A model generated the notes under the pieces. The model saw only the letters and a list, made by a program, of their open reading frames with translations. It did not search any database and had not been told where the DNA came from. A stretch of DNA of 64,000 bases from DASQLQ01 sp035629935 (GTDB lineage Bacteria; Actinomycetota; CADDZG01; WHSQ01), in the NCBI GenBank assembly GCA_035629935.1, contig DASQLQ010000141.1, positions 1 to 64,000 on the forward strand, in the 5' to 3' direction. Shown here piece by piece: positions 32,556-41,379 of the stretch; the stretch's first letter is position 1, and each line of letters begins with the position of its first letter. The position numbers and the translations under genes are program-made.

Positions 32556-35500
32556 ATGCCCGAACAGTTGTATCGACCCGTGGACCCGCGCGTCTCCTTC
32601 CCCGCGCTCGAGGAGAGGATCCTCGAATTCTGGCGCACAAACAACGTCTTCCGCCGCTCGGTCGAGCAGAGAGCGAGCAACTCGGAATGGGTCTTCTACG
32701 AGGGTCCACCGACGGCGAACGGTCGGGCGGGCATCCACCACGTCGAGGCTCGAACGTTCAAGGACATCTTCTGCCGCTTCCAGACGATGCGAGGTCACTA
32801 CGTGCACCGGAAAGCGGGCTGGGACTGCCACGGCTTGCCGGTCGAGGTAGAGGTCGAGAAAGAGCTCGGCATCACGCACAAACGGCAGATCGAGAACGAG
32901 ATCGGTATCGAAGAGTTCGTCCGCCGGTGCAAAGAGTCAGTACAGCGCTATGTGAAGGATTGGAATGCCCTGACCGAGCGGATCGGCTTCTGGGTCGACC
33001 TCGACGATGCCTACTGGACGATGGATCCGGAATACGTCGAAACAGTGTGGTGGATCCTCAAACAGATCTGGGACAAAGGCCTCCTCGAAGAGGACTTCAA
33101 GGTCGTTCCCTACTGCCCCCGCTGCGAGACGTCCCTGTCGAGCCACGAACAACACATGACCGGCGCTTACAAGACCGTCACCGATCCCTCGCTCTACGTG
33201 CGATTCCCACTTGATGGCGAGCCCGACACCTCACTGCTCGTCTGGACCACCACACCTTGGACATTGCTCGCCAACATGGCCGCCGCCGTGGGGCCGGACA
33301 TCACGTACGTCAAGGTGGCCGACCCTCAGGCCCCCGGACGCCATCTGCTCCTTGCCAAGGAGAGGGTCGAACCACTCTTGGGTGAGGGCACGGAGGTGTT
33401 GGAGGAGCTTGCCGGCGCAGATCTGATCGACAAGCGCTACGTCCCGCCTTACGAATTCGTTCCTTCGGGAGAGCGAGGTCACAGGGTGCGCCCGGGCAAC
33501 TTCGTAACGACCGAGGACGGAACCGGCATCGTTCATCTGGCTCCCTACGGGGAGGACGACATGGCGGTTGGCAAGCGGGACGACTTGCCCATCGTGCAGA
33601 TGATCGACGGCTCGGGAAACGTCGTCGAGGGTGGGGGCCGGTTCGCAGGTCTGTGGATCAAGGATGCAGATCCGAGGATCATCGAAGACCTCACCGAGAA
33701 GGGACGTCTTTTCCGGGTCGAGGACTACGAGCACGCCTATCCGCACTGCTGGCGCTGCGGCACGCCACTCCTCTATTACGCGCGCAAGGACTGGTACATC
33801 CGGACCTCACAGATCAGGGACCAGCTCCAGGCGTCCAATGAAGATACGAACTGGCAACCGCCGAGCATCAAGTACGGGCGTTTCGGGGACTGGCTGGCGA
33901 ACAACGTCGACTGGTCGCTGTCGCGGGATCGCTACTGGGGCACACCTCTACCGATCTGGAGATGCGAGGAGCAGCACGCTGTGTGCGTGGGTTCCTTCGC
34001 CGAGCTCGGGGAACTGTCGAAGCGCGACATGGCCGGCTTCGACCCCCACCGGCCTCACGTCGATGACATCACTTTCCCCTGCCCCGAATGTGGCAAGGAA
34101 TCGCAGCGCGTCAAAAGCGTGATCGACGCATGGTTCGACTCGGGCTCGATGCCCTTCGGCCAGTGGCACTACCCGTTCGAGAACGAAGACATCTTCGAAC
34201 GCCGGTTCCCAGCGGATTTCATCTCGGAAGCGATCGACCAGACGCGCGGGTGGTTCTATTCGTTGCTCGCTGTGGCAACGCTCGTACAGGGTCGCAACTC
34301 GTACAAGAACTGCGTTGTGCTCGGACACATCATCGACGCCGACGGTCGCAAGATGTCGAAGTCGCTCGGCAACATCATCGACCCCTGGAGTGTCTGCAAC
34401 GCGCAGGGGGCCGATCCGCTGCGCTGGTACATGTTGACCGCCGGAACACCGTGGTCGCCGAGGCGTGTGGGCCCCGAGTTGATCGAAGAGCAGATGCGCA
34501 AGTACCTGCTGACGCTGTGGCACACCTATTCGTTCTGGGTGACGTACGCCTCCTTGGAGGATTTCGATCCCTCCACCCACAACGTGCCTCTGGCAGAGCG
34601 GTCTGAGCTCGATCGATGGATCCTTGCCGAGCTCGACGACACGATCCGGGTGGCGACGGACTCTCTCGAAGACTTCGATCCCACGACCGGTGGACGACGT
34701 CTTGACCGATTCGTCGACGACCTCTCGAACTGGTACGTGCGTCGCTCACGCCGGCGGTTCTGGAAATCGGGTGCCGATACCGACACGCAGGCGGCCTTTG
34801 TCACGCTGTGGGAGTGCCTGGTGGCGGTGTCTCAGTTGAGCGCTCCCTATACCCCCTTCGTCGCGGAGGAGCTCTACACGAATCTCACCGGCCCATTGCC
34901 CGATGCATCCGATTCGGTGCACATGAGTGACTGGCCCCAGCCGAATGACGATCGTCGGGACGACGAGCTGCGCCGAAAGATGCAACTTGCTCGTCGCGTC
35001 GCAGGCCTGGGGCGATCGGCCCGGACCGAGGCAAAGGTGCGGATCCGGCAACCACTGAGCAGGGCTTTGGTCCTGACCCCCAGCGCCGAAGCGGATGATC
35101 TTTTCAGCGTCCAGGAGTTGATCCAAGAAGAGCTCAATGTGAAGCAGGTCGCGCATGCCGACACCCTCGGTGATTTCGTTTCCTACGAGATAAAGCCCAA
35201 CTTCAAGGCCCTCGGGCCCCGCTTCGGCGGACGGGTGAAAGACGTTGCAAAGGCGCTCGCGCGCGAGGACGCAGATTCACTAGCCGCGACCGCCGATGCC
35301 GAAGGGAAGGTCACGATCACACTCGACGGCGAGCCTGTCGAGCTCGACCGCAACGATCTAGACATCCGAGTACATCAGAAGGGGGATTTCCATGTGGCTC
35401 GAGAAGGCCCCTACGCCGTGGCACTGGACCTGACCCTTACCCCCGAACTGATCGCCGAAGGGACCGCACGCGAGGTGGTTCGAGCGATCCAGGACCTGCG

Positions 35501-35714
35501 AAAAAACTCGGGACTTGCGGTCGAGGATCGGATCCAACTGTGGGTGAACTCGGACACGGCAGCCATCAGCGCGGCGTTAGATGTGCACAAGGACTACATC
35601 GGATCCGAAGTGCTGGCACCGACGATCAATGTGGCCGACGCTCCCGGCGACGCCTACTCAACACTGCTCGAGGTTGATGGGGGCCGGGTGTCGATCGGGC
35701 TCGAGAAGGCCTAG
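32556..35714 (+). CDS. ileS: Isoleucyl-tRNA synthetase
   Basis: A 1,052-aa class I synthetase. The HIGH-equivalent is GIHH at 59-62 (after GPPTANGRA), characteristic of the eukaryote-like type 2 IleRS. KMSKS is at 599-603. The CP1 editing domain (WTTTPWTLLANMAAAVGP) lies between them, with a zinc-type CPRC near residue 187 and CPEC near 510. The C-terminal extension resembles the type 2 enzymes, which are often less sensitive to mupirocin. It is divergent from the TraR/DksA gene and ends 3 bases from a convergent small membrane gene. Confidence 0.96.
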   Translation: MPEQLYRPVDPRVSFPALEERILEFWRTNNVFRRSVEQRASNSEWVFYEGPPTANGRAGIHHVEARTFKDIFCRFQTMRGHYVHRKAGWDCHGLPVEVEVEKELGITHKRQIENEIGIEEFVRRCKESVQRYVKDWNALTERIGFWVDLDDAYWTMDPEYVETVWWILKQIWDKGLLEEDFKVVPYCPRCETSLSSHEQHMTGAYKTVTDPSLYVRFPLDGEPDTSLLVWTTTPWTLLANMAAAVGPDITYVKVADPQAPGRHLLLAKERVEPLLGEGTEVLEELAGADLIDKRYVPPYEFVPSGERGHRVRPGNFVTTEDGTGIVHLAPYGEDDMAVGKRDDLPIVQMIDGSGNVVEGGGRFAGLWIKDADPRIIEDLTEKGRLFRVEDYEHAYPHCWRCGTPLLYYARKDWYIRTSQIRDQLQASNEDTNWQPPSIKYGRFGDWLANNVDWSLSRDRYWGTPLPIWRCEEQHAVCVGSFAELGELSKRDMAGFDPHRPHVDDITFPCPECGKESQRVKSVIDAWFDSGSMPFGQWHYPFENEDIFERRFPADFISEAIDQTRGWFYSLLAVATLVQGRNSYKNCVVLGHIIDADGRKMSKSLGNIIDPWSVCNAQGADPLRWYMLTAGTPWSPRRVGPELIEEQMRKYLLTLWHTYSFWVTYASLEDFDPSTHNVPLAERSELDRWILAELDDTIRVATDSLEDFDPTTGGRRLDRFVDDLSNWYVRRSRRRFWKSGADTDTQAAFVTLWECLVAVSQLSAPYTPFVAEELYTNLTGPLPDASDSVHMSDWPQPNDDRRDDELRRKMQLARRVAGLGRSARTEAKVRIRQPLSRALVLTPSAEADDLFSVQELIQEELNVKQVAHADTLGDFVSYEIKPNFKALGPRFGGRVKDVAKALAREDADSLAATADAEGKVTITLDGEPVELDRNDLDIRVHQKGDFHVAREGPYAVALDLTLTPELIAEGTAREVVRAIQDLRKNSGLAVEDRIQLWVNSDTAAISAALDVHKDYIGSEVLAPTINVADAPGDAYSTLLEVDGGRVSIGLEKA

Positions 35715-35717
35715 CTC

Positions 35718-35930
35718 TTATCCTTCATCGGAAGTGGGGGCCGGACGACGGCCGCCGCCACGGATCTCCTGCTTACTTCGTGAGTAGCCCAGCGCGAGAA
35801 GGATGCCGGCGCCGACGCTTGCTCCGATCGAGATCCAGATCAAGTTCGCCTCCGCGCTGATCCAGCCGAACACGAGCGCGATAGCCGATCCCGCTATCAG
35901 GAGCATCGAACCGCCGATCAGCGCGGTCAT
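35718..35930 (-). CDS. Small two-helix membrane protein
   Basis: A 70-aa protein with two hydrophobic segments (about 4-24 and 30-48) and a basic C-terminal tail (SRSKQEIRGGGRRPAP). No family recognised. It follows divIVA by 7 bases on the same strand and so may be its co-transcribed partner at the membrane. It converges on ileS. Confidence 0.65.
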   Translation of the reverse strand: MTALIGGSMLLIAGSAIALVFGWISAEANLIWISIGASVGAGILLALGYSRSKQEIRGGGRRPAPTSDEG

Positions 35931-35937
35931 CTAGGTA

Positions 35938-36795
35938 TTAGGCCCAGTCGTCGACGCGCTTCTTGAAGAGGCGACGCTTGCGACGTCCTTCGACGGCTGC
36001 GGCATCGTCGTCGAACGGCCGGAAATCGTCGAGCGAAGCCGCGTCTTCATCGGGTCGAGGGAGACTGTCGAAGACCGTCGACTCCTCCGAGTCCAACTCG
36101 TAGACGGTGCCGTCCTCGGAGGCCTCCTCCTGCACGACCTGGATCTGTTCGGCGACGTCCTGCGGTCGAACGTCTTCTTCAGCCGGCGCCTCCGGGGACG
36201 CGGACGCTTCAACCGGAGCCTGCTGTTGCACGGGAGCTTGTGTGACGGGGAACTCGGGCTCGTCGACGATCGGACGTTGTTGTTTCTCGCTGAGTGTCGA
36301 AAGGGCGGTGAGCTGCTGCTCGAGAAACACTTGCAGGCGCTTCTTGATCGCGTTCTCGAAGGACTCCAACCGCACGAGGGATTCATCGAGCTCGCTCTTG
36401 CGTGATCGATACCGGTGGTTGATCTGGTCGAGCTGGCGGCGAACCTCTTCTTCGGCCCCCGCGACCCGGCCCTCGATGTCGTGATCCGTTGCCTGGATCT
36501 TCTCCCTGGCCTCAGAGATGATCTTCTCGGCTTGGGCTTTCGCTTCGGCGATCGACTGGTCCGCTGTCTGCTGCGCGTTGAGGAGCGTCTTCTTCAACAT
36601 CTCCTCCGTCGAACGAGACGAATGAGCTGTCTCCTCCAGTTCACGCACGCGATTGCGGAGAGCGTCGTTCTCGCGCGTAAGACGTTCGATCGTCCCGGCG
36701 AGATCGTCCAGGAAGTCGTCGACTTCTTCCTGGTTGTAGCCACGCCAGGCGTCGTGGAATTGCTGTTCCTGAATATCTCGAGCACTAACTTCCAC
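35938..36795 (-). CDS. divIVA: DivIVA (Wag31-like) polar growth/division protein
   Basis: A 285-aa protein. The N-terminal DivIVA lipid-binding domain (about 4-60: SARDIQEQQFHDAWRGYNQEEVDDFLDDL) recognises curved membrane. A long coiled coil follows to about residue 165, then an acidic/Gln/Pro-rich linker and a basic end (GRRKRRLFKKR). In Actinomycetota it organises polar growth or septal wall synthesis. It sits downstream of yggT and sepF, the standard order. Confidence 0.93.
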   Translation of the reverse strand: MEVSARDIQEQQFHDAWRGYNQEEVDDFLDDLAGTIERLTRENDALRNRVRELEETAHSSRSTEEMLKKTLLNAQQTADQSIAEAKAQAEKIISEAREKIQATDHDIEGRVAGAEEEVRRQLDQINHRYRSRKSELDESLVRLESFENAIKKRLQVFLEQQLTALSTLSEKQQRPIVDEPEFPVTQAPVQQQAPVEASASPEAPAEEDVRPQDVAEQIQVVQEEASEDGTVYELDSEESTVFDSLPRPDEDAASLDDFRPFDDDAAAVEGRRKRRLFKKRVDDWA

Positions 36796-36857
36796 TGAGA
36801 TCGCCTCCTAAACCGAGTATCCCAGAACCATCCACCAAGACGGCGGTGATTTCCCGG

Positions 36858-37118
36858 CTATCTGCACCCCAAGGCGCTCTGAATGATCCTCAGGAGGATG
36901 AAGATGAATATGGGCGAGAGGTCGAAACCGCCCATAGGCGGGATGTAACGACGGAACAGTCCCATCACCGGCTCGGTGAGGTCGTAGATCACCCGCACGA
37001 CTGGGTCGAAGGAGGGGGGAGGCGACCAGGCCATCGTGAGCCAGGAAAGGATGATCCTCAGGATCATGACCACGTAATAGGCGTAGATGGCGATGCACAG
37101 GATGCCCAGGGGATTCAT
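36858..37118 (-). CDS. YggT family membrane protein
   Basis: An 86-aa protein with two membrane segments around a YggT-type loop (SFDPVVRVIYDLTEPVMGLFRRYIPP, split here by the family motif LTEP). YggT proteins lie next to sepF and divIVA in most Gram-positive bacteria and are linked to division or osmotic tolerance. It lies 6 bases after sepF. The 62 bases before divIVA hold a GGAGG-like site for that gene. Confidence 0.9.
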   Translation of the reverse strand: MNPLGILCIAIYAYYVVMILRIILSWLTMAWSPPPSFDPVVRVIYDLTEPVMGLFRRYIPPMGGFDLSPIFIFILLRIIQSALGCR

Positions 37119-37124
37119 TAAGGC

Positions 37125-37592
37125 TCAAGCTTGATTGAAGAAGCCCCGCTCCTCCAAGAACCGGCGGCGCTCCTCAGCCGATACCTGGACGCCGTTCGGG
37201 GTGATCAGGAAAACGTTGTCGGCGGCCGGTTGCATCGAGCCTGCGAGGCCGTAGGCCAACCCGCTCGCGAAGTCGATCAGTCGTCGTCGCAGCACCGCAT
37301 CGACACCCTGCAGATTCATGATCACGGAGAACCCGTCCCGGAACTTGTCCCCCACCTCTTGGGCGTCGTTGAACGTCGACGGCATCACCAGGTGGAACAT
37401 CGCAGGAGGCGCAGTGGGAAGCGGCCGGACGACGCCCTCGGGGCCCCCGGGGTTCGCGCGGGGAGTGGCCCGGGGTCCCGCCGCCCGTCGTGGAGCCGCG
37501 GGTTCGGGCTCGAGATCGTCGTAATAGTCATCGAGCTCGTCGTCCTCAACGAGCCCTAGATATATGAGTGTCTTTCTCCAGATCCCCGCCAT
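37125..37592 (-). CDS. sepF: Cell division protein SepF
   Basis: A 155-aa protein. A short N-terminal amphipathic region (MAGIWRKTLIYLGLVED) anchors it to the membrane and a Pro/Arg-rich linker follows. The C-terminal SepF domain has VIMNLQGVDAVLRRRLIDFASG and NVFLITPNGVQVS. SepF ties FtsZ filaments to the membrane. In genomes without ftsA, as seems to be the case here, it is likely the main FtsZ anchor. Confidence 0.95.
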   Translation of the reverse strand: MAGIWRKTLIYLGLVEDDELDDYYDDLEPEPAAPRRAAGPRATPRANPGGPEGVVRPLPTAPPAMFHLVMPSTFNDAQEVGDKFRDGFSVIMNLQGVDAVLRRRLIDFASGLAYGLAGSMQPAADNVFLITPNGVQVSAEERRRFLEERGFFNQA

Positions 37593-37631
37593 GCCCGAAG
37601 ACTAACCCGCGACCCCAGCCTTCCCCTGGAC

Positions 37632-38321
37632 TTATAGGGACCTGTGGCGGGGTCCGAAGATGGCCTCGCCAACCCGGACGATCGTTGCGCCTTCCTCGAC
37701 CGCGACCTCGAAGTCGCGCGTCATCCCCATCGAGAGCTCCGCCGCCCCCGGGAGTTGGGCGATCAGAACCTGGGAGAGATCCGCCAACTCTCTGAAGTAC
37801 GGGCGGGCTTCTTCGGGGTCCTCGGAGAAGGGGGCCATCGTCATCAGACCTTTGACCTCGATGCCCTCGAGCTCGTCGACCTCCTGGGCGAGGGCGATCG
37901 CTTGTGCCGGATCGGCACCATGCTTGGCGGACTCCCGCGCGACGTTGACTTCGACCAGTACCTGTTGGGTCTTGCCGACCGAACGCGCACGCCGGGCGAT
38001 CGCCTCGGCTACGCCATACCGATCGACGGAGTGGATCAACGTCGCGATGCCGGCCACATAGCGAACCTTGTTCGTCTGCAAGTGGCCGACGAAATGCCAC
38101 CGCACCCGATCACCGAGAACCGCGTACTTCTCTTTCAGTTCCTGAGCGCGGCTCTCGCCGAGATCCTTGAGGCCGGCTTCGGCGGCTCGAACGATCACAT
38201 CTGCCGGAAACGTCTTCCCGACGGCAACGCAGGTGACCGAAGCAGCAGCTCGCTCGGACCGGCCGGCGGCGGCTCCTATCCGGCTGAGCACCTCATCGTG
38301 ATTTGCCTTCAGATCCATCAT
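37632..38321 (-). CDS. YggS/ProsC family PLP-binding homeostasis protein
   Basis: A 229-aa single-domain TIM barrel like the N-terminus of alanine racemase. The PLP lysine is K36 in AVGKTFPADV, and the phosphate-binding region includes SMGMTRDFEVAVEEGATIVRVG. Members are not racemases but keep PLP and amino-acid pools balanced. It abuts pgeF with no gap and precedes sepF by 39 bases, the usual division-locus position. Confidence 0.94.
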   Translation of the reverse strand: MMDLKANHDEVLSRIGAAAGRSERAAASVTCVAVGKTFPADVIVRAAEAGLKDLGESRAQELKEKYAVLGDRVRWHFVGHLQTNKVRYVAGIATLIHSVDRYGVAEAIARRARSVGKTQQVLVEVNVARESAKHGADPAQAIALAQEVDELEGIEVKGLMTMAPFSEDPEEARPYFRELADLSQVLIAQLPGAAELSMGMTRDFEVAVEEGATIVRVGEAIFGPRHRSL

Positions 38322-39074
38322 TCAGAGGAGAGCCACGAGGCCGCTCTGGCGGCCGGTGGTGCCGTCACGTCGATAAGAGAAGTATCTCGGGTTGCACGAC
38401 GTGCAGTCGGGCGCTGCCGCGATCCTCTCCACGCCGGCTCGCTTCAGAGCGACGTAAGCGGCGCGAGCAGGATCCACGTGCCAGGAATCCGCGATCGGAA
38501 GATTGCGTTCTTCGAACGCCGAAACGACATCGGGACCGACTTCGTAACAGCAGGCATGGATAGAGGGTCCGATCCACGCAGCCTTCGGCGTCTCGACGGC
38601 GGCGATCCCTTTTTCGATCGCGCCGGCGACGATCCCTCGCCATCCCGCGTGGACGGCGGCCACTTTGTCCTCTCCCAGAAGCATGACCGGCACGCAATCG
38701 GCGGTCAGGACGCTGACGGCGACACCCGGTTCGCTCGCTACAAGGACGTCACCGGGCTCGTCCTGGTCGACGTCCCCCCCGGCCTCGATCACATCGGCTC
38801 CATGGACCTGTCGTGCGAGAACGAGGGAGTCGGGGCTCAGGCCCACAGCGCGCGTCAGTCGCCTTCGGTTCTCCGTGACGGAGTCCGGAGAGTCCCCTTC
38901 GCGCCAGGACAGGTTGAGTGATTCGAAGGGGGCTGGGCTGACGCCACCGATGCGGCTGCTGAATGCGATTACGACACCTTGCTCGCGAGCAGCGCTATCG
39001 ACGAGGAGATCGACACCTTCGCTGGTGATGTGGTCGAGGCTCGGATCCAGGTTCATGACCTGATTGTCGAGCAT
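38322..39074 (-). CDS. pgeF: Peptidoglycan editing factor / laccase-domain protein (YfiH family)
   Basis: A 250-aa protein with the metal-binding family motifs LTADCVPVMLLGED, VAAVHAGWRGIVAG and HACCYEVG. In E. coli the homologue removes wrongly inserted residues from UDP-MurNAc peptides; other members act on purine nucleosides. Start is uncertain: ATG 39074 directly touches a 31-bp tandem repeat, and ATG 39056 is an alternative nearer the conserved region. Neither has a clear ribosome-binding site. It lies beyond the ftsZ terminator and so needs its own promoter. Confidence 0.9.
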   Translation of the reverse strand: MLDNQVMNLDPSLDHITSEGVDLLVDSAAREQGVVIAFSSRIGGVSPAPFESLNLSWREGDSPDSVTENRRRLTRAVGLSPDSLVLARQVHGADVIEAGGDVDQDEPGDVLVASEPGVAVSVLTADCVPVMLLGEDKVAAVHAGWRGIVAGAIEKGIAAVETPKAAWIGPSIHACCYEVGPDVVSAFEERNLPIADSWHVDPARAAYVALKRAGVERIAAAPDCTSCNPRYFSYRRDGTTGRQSGLVALL

Positions 39075-39144
39075 CCAACGCACAGGTGATGGACTCGGCC
39101 ATCGGCCAACGCACAGGTGATGGACTCGGCCATCGGCCAACGCA
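39075..39144. repeat. 31-bp tandem direct repeat (2.3 copies)
   Basis: Two identical 31-bp units (39075-39105 and 39106-39136) followed by the first 8 bases of a third. Each unit contains the small inverted repeat GATGG-x6-CCATC. It lies between the ftsZ terminator and the pgeF start, in the place where the pgeF promoter or leader should be. Confidence 0.85.
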
Positions 39145-39175
39145 AAAGGCGGGACCGGCTGATGCCGGCCCCGCC
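39144..39175 (-). terminator. Rho-independent terminator of ftsZ / the dcw operon
   Basis: On the minus strand a 12-bp GC-rich stem (arms 39164-39175 and 39148-39159, one G-U pair) with a 4-base loop is followed directly by TTTT (39147-39144). It lies 25 bases after the ftsZ stop. Confidence 0.85.
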
Positions 39176-39199
39176 CCGGGGAAGTTTCTGCGGCTCCTT

Positions 39200-40315
39200 C
39201 TATTCGTTACGAAGGAACGATGGGATGTCGAGGTCCTCTTCTGCGTCGAAGACCAATCTCTCCCGCTCGGTCTCGCCCAGGAACGCAGGCTCTGCGGCCT
39301 CGTCCACGGACGGGATCGAGAAGATCTCCTCCTCGGGCCGCACGAGAGTGTCCGCCTCGAGCTGCCCCCAGCGGTCGAACCCGGCTGCGATAACCGTGAC
39401 GCGCACCTCGTCGCCGAGGGTGTCGTCGATCACCATTCCGTAGATGATGTTGGCGTCTGGGTGAGCCGATTTGGAGATGATGCTCGCCGCCTCGTTCACC
39501 TCGTACATGCCAAGATCGGATCCACCGGCAACGTTGATCAAAACGCCTCGCGCTCCGTCGATCGAAGCCTCGAGCAGTGGCGACGAGATGGCTGCTTTCG
39601 CCGCTTCCGATGCCCGGTCGTCACCGCGTGCCTGACCGATCCCCATCAGGGAAGAACCGGCGTCCGTCATGACTGCACGTACGTCCGCGAAGTCGAGGTT
39701 GATCAGGCCGGGCGTGGTGATGAGATCGGTGATCCCCTGCACGCCCTGGAGGAGCACTTCGTCGGCCATGCGGAACGCCTCGAGGACCGAAGTGGTTTCG
39801 TCACCGACATCGAGCAACCGGTCGTTCGGGATGACGATCAAGGTATCGACCTTGTCCTTCAGGTTCGCGATCCCTTGTTCCGCTCGCACGGCACGCTGCC
39901 GTCCCTCGAAAGTGAACGGACGCGTTACGACACCGATCGTGAGAGCTCCGATCGATTTGGCGATCTCGGCCACGATCGGGGCTCCGCCCGTTCCGGTTCC
40001 GCCGCCTTTGCCGGCGGTGATGAACACCATGTCGGATCCTTTGAGTACCTCTTCGATCTCGTCACGGTGCTCCTCTGCTGCTTGCCGGCCCACCTCGGGG
40101 TCGGCACCGGCACCCAGTCCTCGGGTGAGGTCACGTCCGATGTCCAGCTTGACGTCGGCGTCGGACATCAGCAGTGCCTGAGCATCCGTGTTGACCGCGA
40201 TGAACTCGACACCCTTCAGACCGACCTCGATCATCCGGTTGACGGCATTCACACCGCCCCCACCGATCCCGACGACCTTGATCACGGCGAGATAATTCTG
40301 TGGTCCAGTTGCCAC
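39200..40315 (-). CDS. ftsZ: Cell division protein FtsZ
   Basis: A 371-aa tubulin-like GTPase that forms the division ring. It shows VGIGGGGVNAVNRMI, the tubulin signature GGGTGTGGAPIVAEIAK, and the T7 loop NLDFADVRAVM. The C-terminal tail DLDIPSFLRNE is the peptide that binds SepF and other anchors. GTG 40315 with GGAGG upstream is preferred to an ATG nine codons earlier. A 197-base gap with a strong promoter separates it from ftsQ. Confidence 0.96.
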   Translation of the reverse strand: MATGPQNYLAVIKVVGIGGGGVNAVNRMIEVGLKGVEFIAVNTDAQALLMSDADVKLDIGRDLTRGLGAGADPEVGRQAAEEHRDEIEEVLKGSDMVFITAGKGGGTGTGGAPIVAEIAKSIGALTIGVVTRPFTFEGRQRAVRAEQGIANLKDKVDTLIVIPNDRLLDVGDETTSVLEAFRMADEVLLQGVQGITDLITTPGLINLDFADVRAVMTDAGSSLMGIGQARGDDRASEAAKAAISSPLLEASIDGARGVLINVAGGSDLGMYEVNEAASIISKSAHPDANIIYGMVIDDTLGDEVRVTVIAAGFDRWGQLEADTLVRPEEEIFSIPSVDEAAEPAFLGETERERLVFDAEEDLDIPSFLRNE

Positions 40316-40465
40316 TTTTCCTCCTTCCTCACCCTTCAAGTGCGACTTGATGCTTCAAGGGTTGCTGCTGCCTTCTGTGCATCTGCCCAGGTCAACAGGG
40401 GTTTCTATGTTGCTTACCCTAAACTTGAGGCTTAGAGTTATGTCAACCTGTACCAATGGTTGAGC

Positions 40466-40493
40466 AATATAGCAGTTGACCGGCGCACGTCAA
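40466..40493 (-). promoter_or_regulatory. Sigma-A-like promoter of ftsZ
   Basis: TTGACG (40488-40493), a 16-base spacer and TATATT (40466-40471) on the minus strand lie in the ftsQ-ftsZ gap. A second possible start has TTGACA at 40441-40446 and TAGGGT at 40416-40421 (19-base spacer). GTTGAC recurs several times in the gap, including the inverted pair GTTGAC-x8-GTCAAC at the first -35. Confidence 0.6.
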
Positions 40494-40512
40494 CCAACTA
40501 GCGGCGCGCGAA

Positions 40513-41379
40513 CTAGGGAGTGGGCGTGGGTGTAACGGCAGAAGTGGGCGCCGGAGGCGCGGTCGGTGTTGGCGAAACGCTGGGCGAAGCAAGTGGTGAG
40601 ATGGCCGGATTGGTCGGCACCCGGATGTCGATGTATGACGCCCGCATCCCGCGCTCCTTCATCCTCTGTAGTAGCGCCAGCAGGACCCGGCGCTTGGCCA
40701 TCCGGTCCCGCGAGGAGCCGTAACGAACCAGGGTGTGGTCGGCGAACGAGAACGAGATGCGCTCGTCGGAGGGGGCGAACAGAGCCACGATGTTCTTGCG
40801 GAGTCGACGCGGCAACGAGCGCCACACCTTCAGGCCTCCGACGACACCTTTGTGAGTCATCTGCTCCCCCGGTTCCAGCTCCCCCGTGATCGCACCGCTC
40901 AGGATGGGGAGGCTCTCTGCCGCCCGACCTTTCTGGAGGACGCGGCCGTGCGCATCGATCGTCCAACGACCTGAAGGGATCTCGATCACCAAAGCCGGCT
41001 CGCGCTCTTCGATCCTCACGCGGACGGTGTCTGGGAGGCGTCGGTCGATCTCGGCATCCGCAACCCACGGAAGTTCGAGGATCTCCTGCTCCAGGTCCTC
41101 CGTCGAGAGAAGGAGGAGGTTGTCTGCCTCATCGAGCCCCGCGACTTCTGCGACCTGTGCCGACGTCGTGTGTTGCGCGCCGACAACCCGCACGTGCTTG
41201 ACCCTCAGTAACGGGGAGAAGAACGCTCCCCAGATCGCCGCCCCCGTGAGACCGAGTGCAGCGATCGTGCTGATCGTTCGTTTTCGATGCGATCGCTCCA
41301 CGGCCCGACGGCGGCGTGAGAAGCGTGGATCGGTGCTGATCCGCTCGGGGCGGGGAGCGGGTCCCCCGGAACGGCTCAC
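40513..41379 (-). CDS. ftsQ: Cell division protein FtsQ
   Basis: A 288-aa bitopic membrane protein. A basic N-terminal tail of ~35 residues is followed by one membrane helix (ISTIAALGLTGAAIWGAFF), then a POTRA domain (LRVKHVRVVGAQHTTSAQVAEVAG) and the FtsQ beta domain (LPWVADAEIDRRLPDTVRVRI). The Pro/Thr-rich end is low complexity. It bridges FtsL/FtsB and FtsW/FtsI in the divisome. GTG 41379 overlaps the murB stop (GTGA). Confidence 0.92.
   Translation of the reverse strand: MSRSGGPAPRPERISTDPRFSRRRRAVERSHRKRTISTIAALGLTGAAIWGAFFSPLLRVKHVRVVGAQHTTSAQVAEVAGLDEADNLLLLSTEDLEQEILELPWVADAEIDRRLPDTVRVRIEEREPALVIEIPSGRWTIDAHGRVLQKGRAAESLPILSGAITGELEPGEQMTHKGVVGGLKVWRSLPRRLRKNIVALFAPSDERISFSFADHTLVRYGSSRDRMAKRRVLLALLQRMKERGMRASYIDIRVPTNPAISPLASPSVSPTPTAPPAPTSAVTPTPTP

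Noticed and set aside
39075..39144. CRISPR array
   Set aside because: Units are directly adjacent with no spacers and only 2.3 copies; it is a simple tandem repeat.
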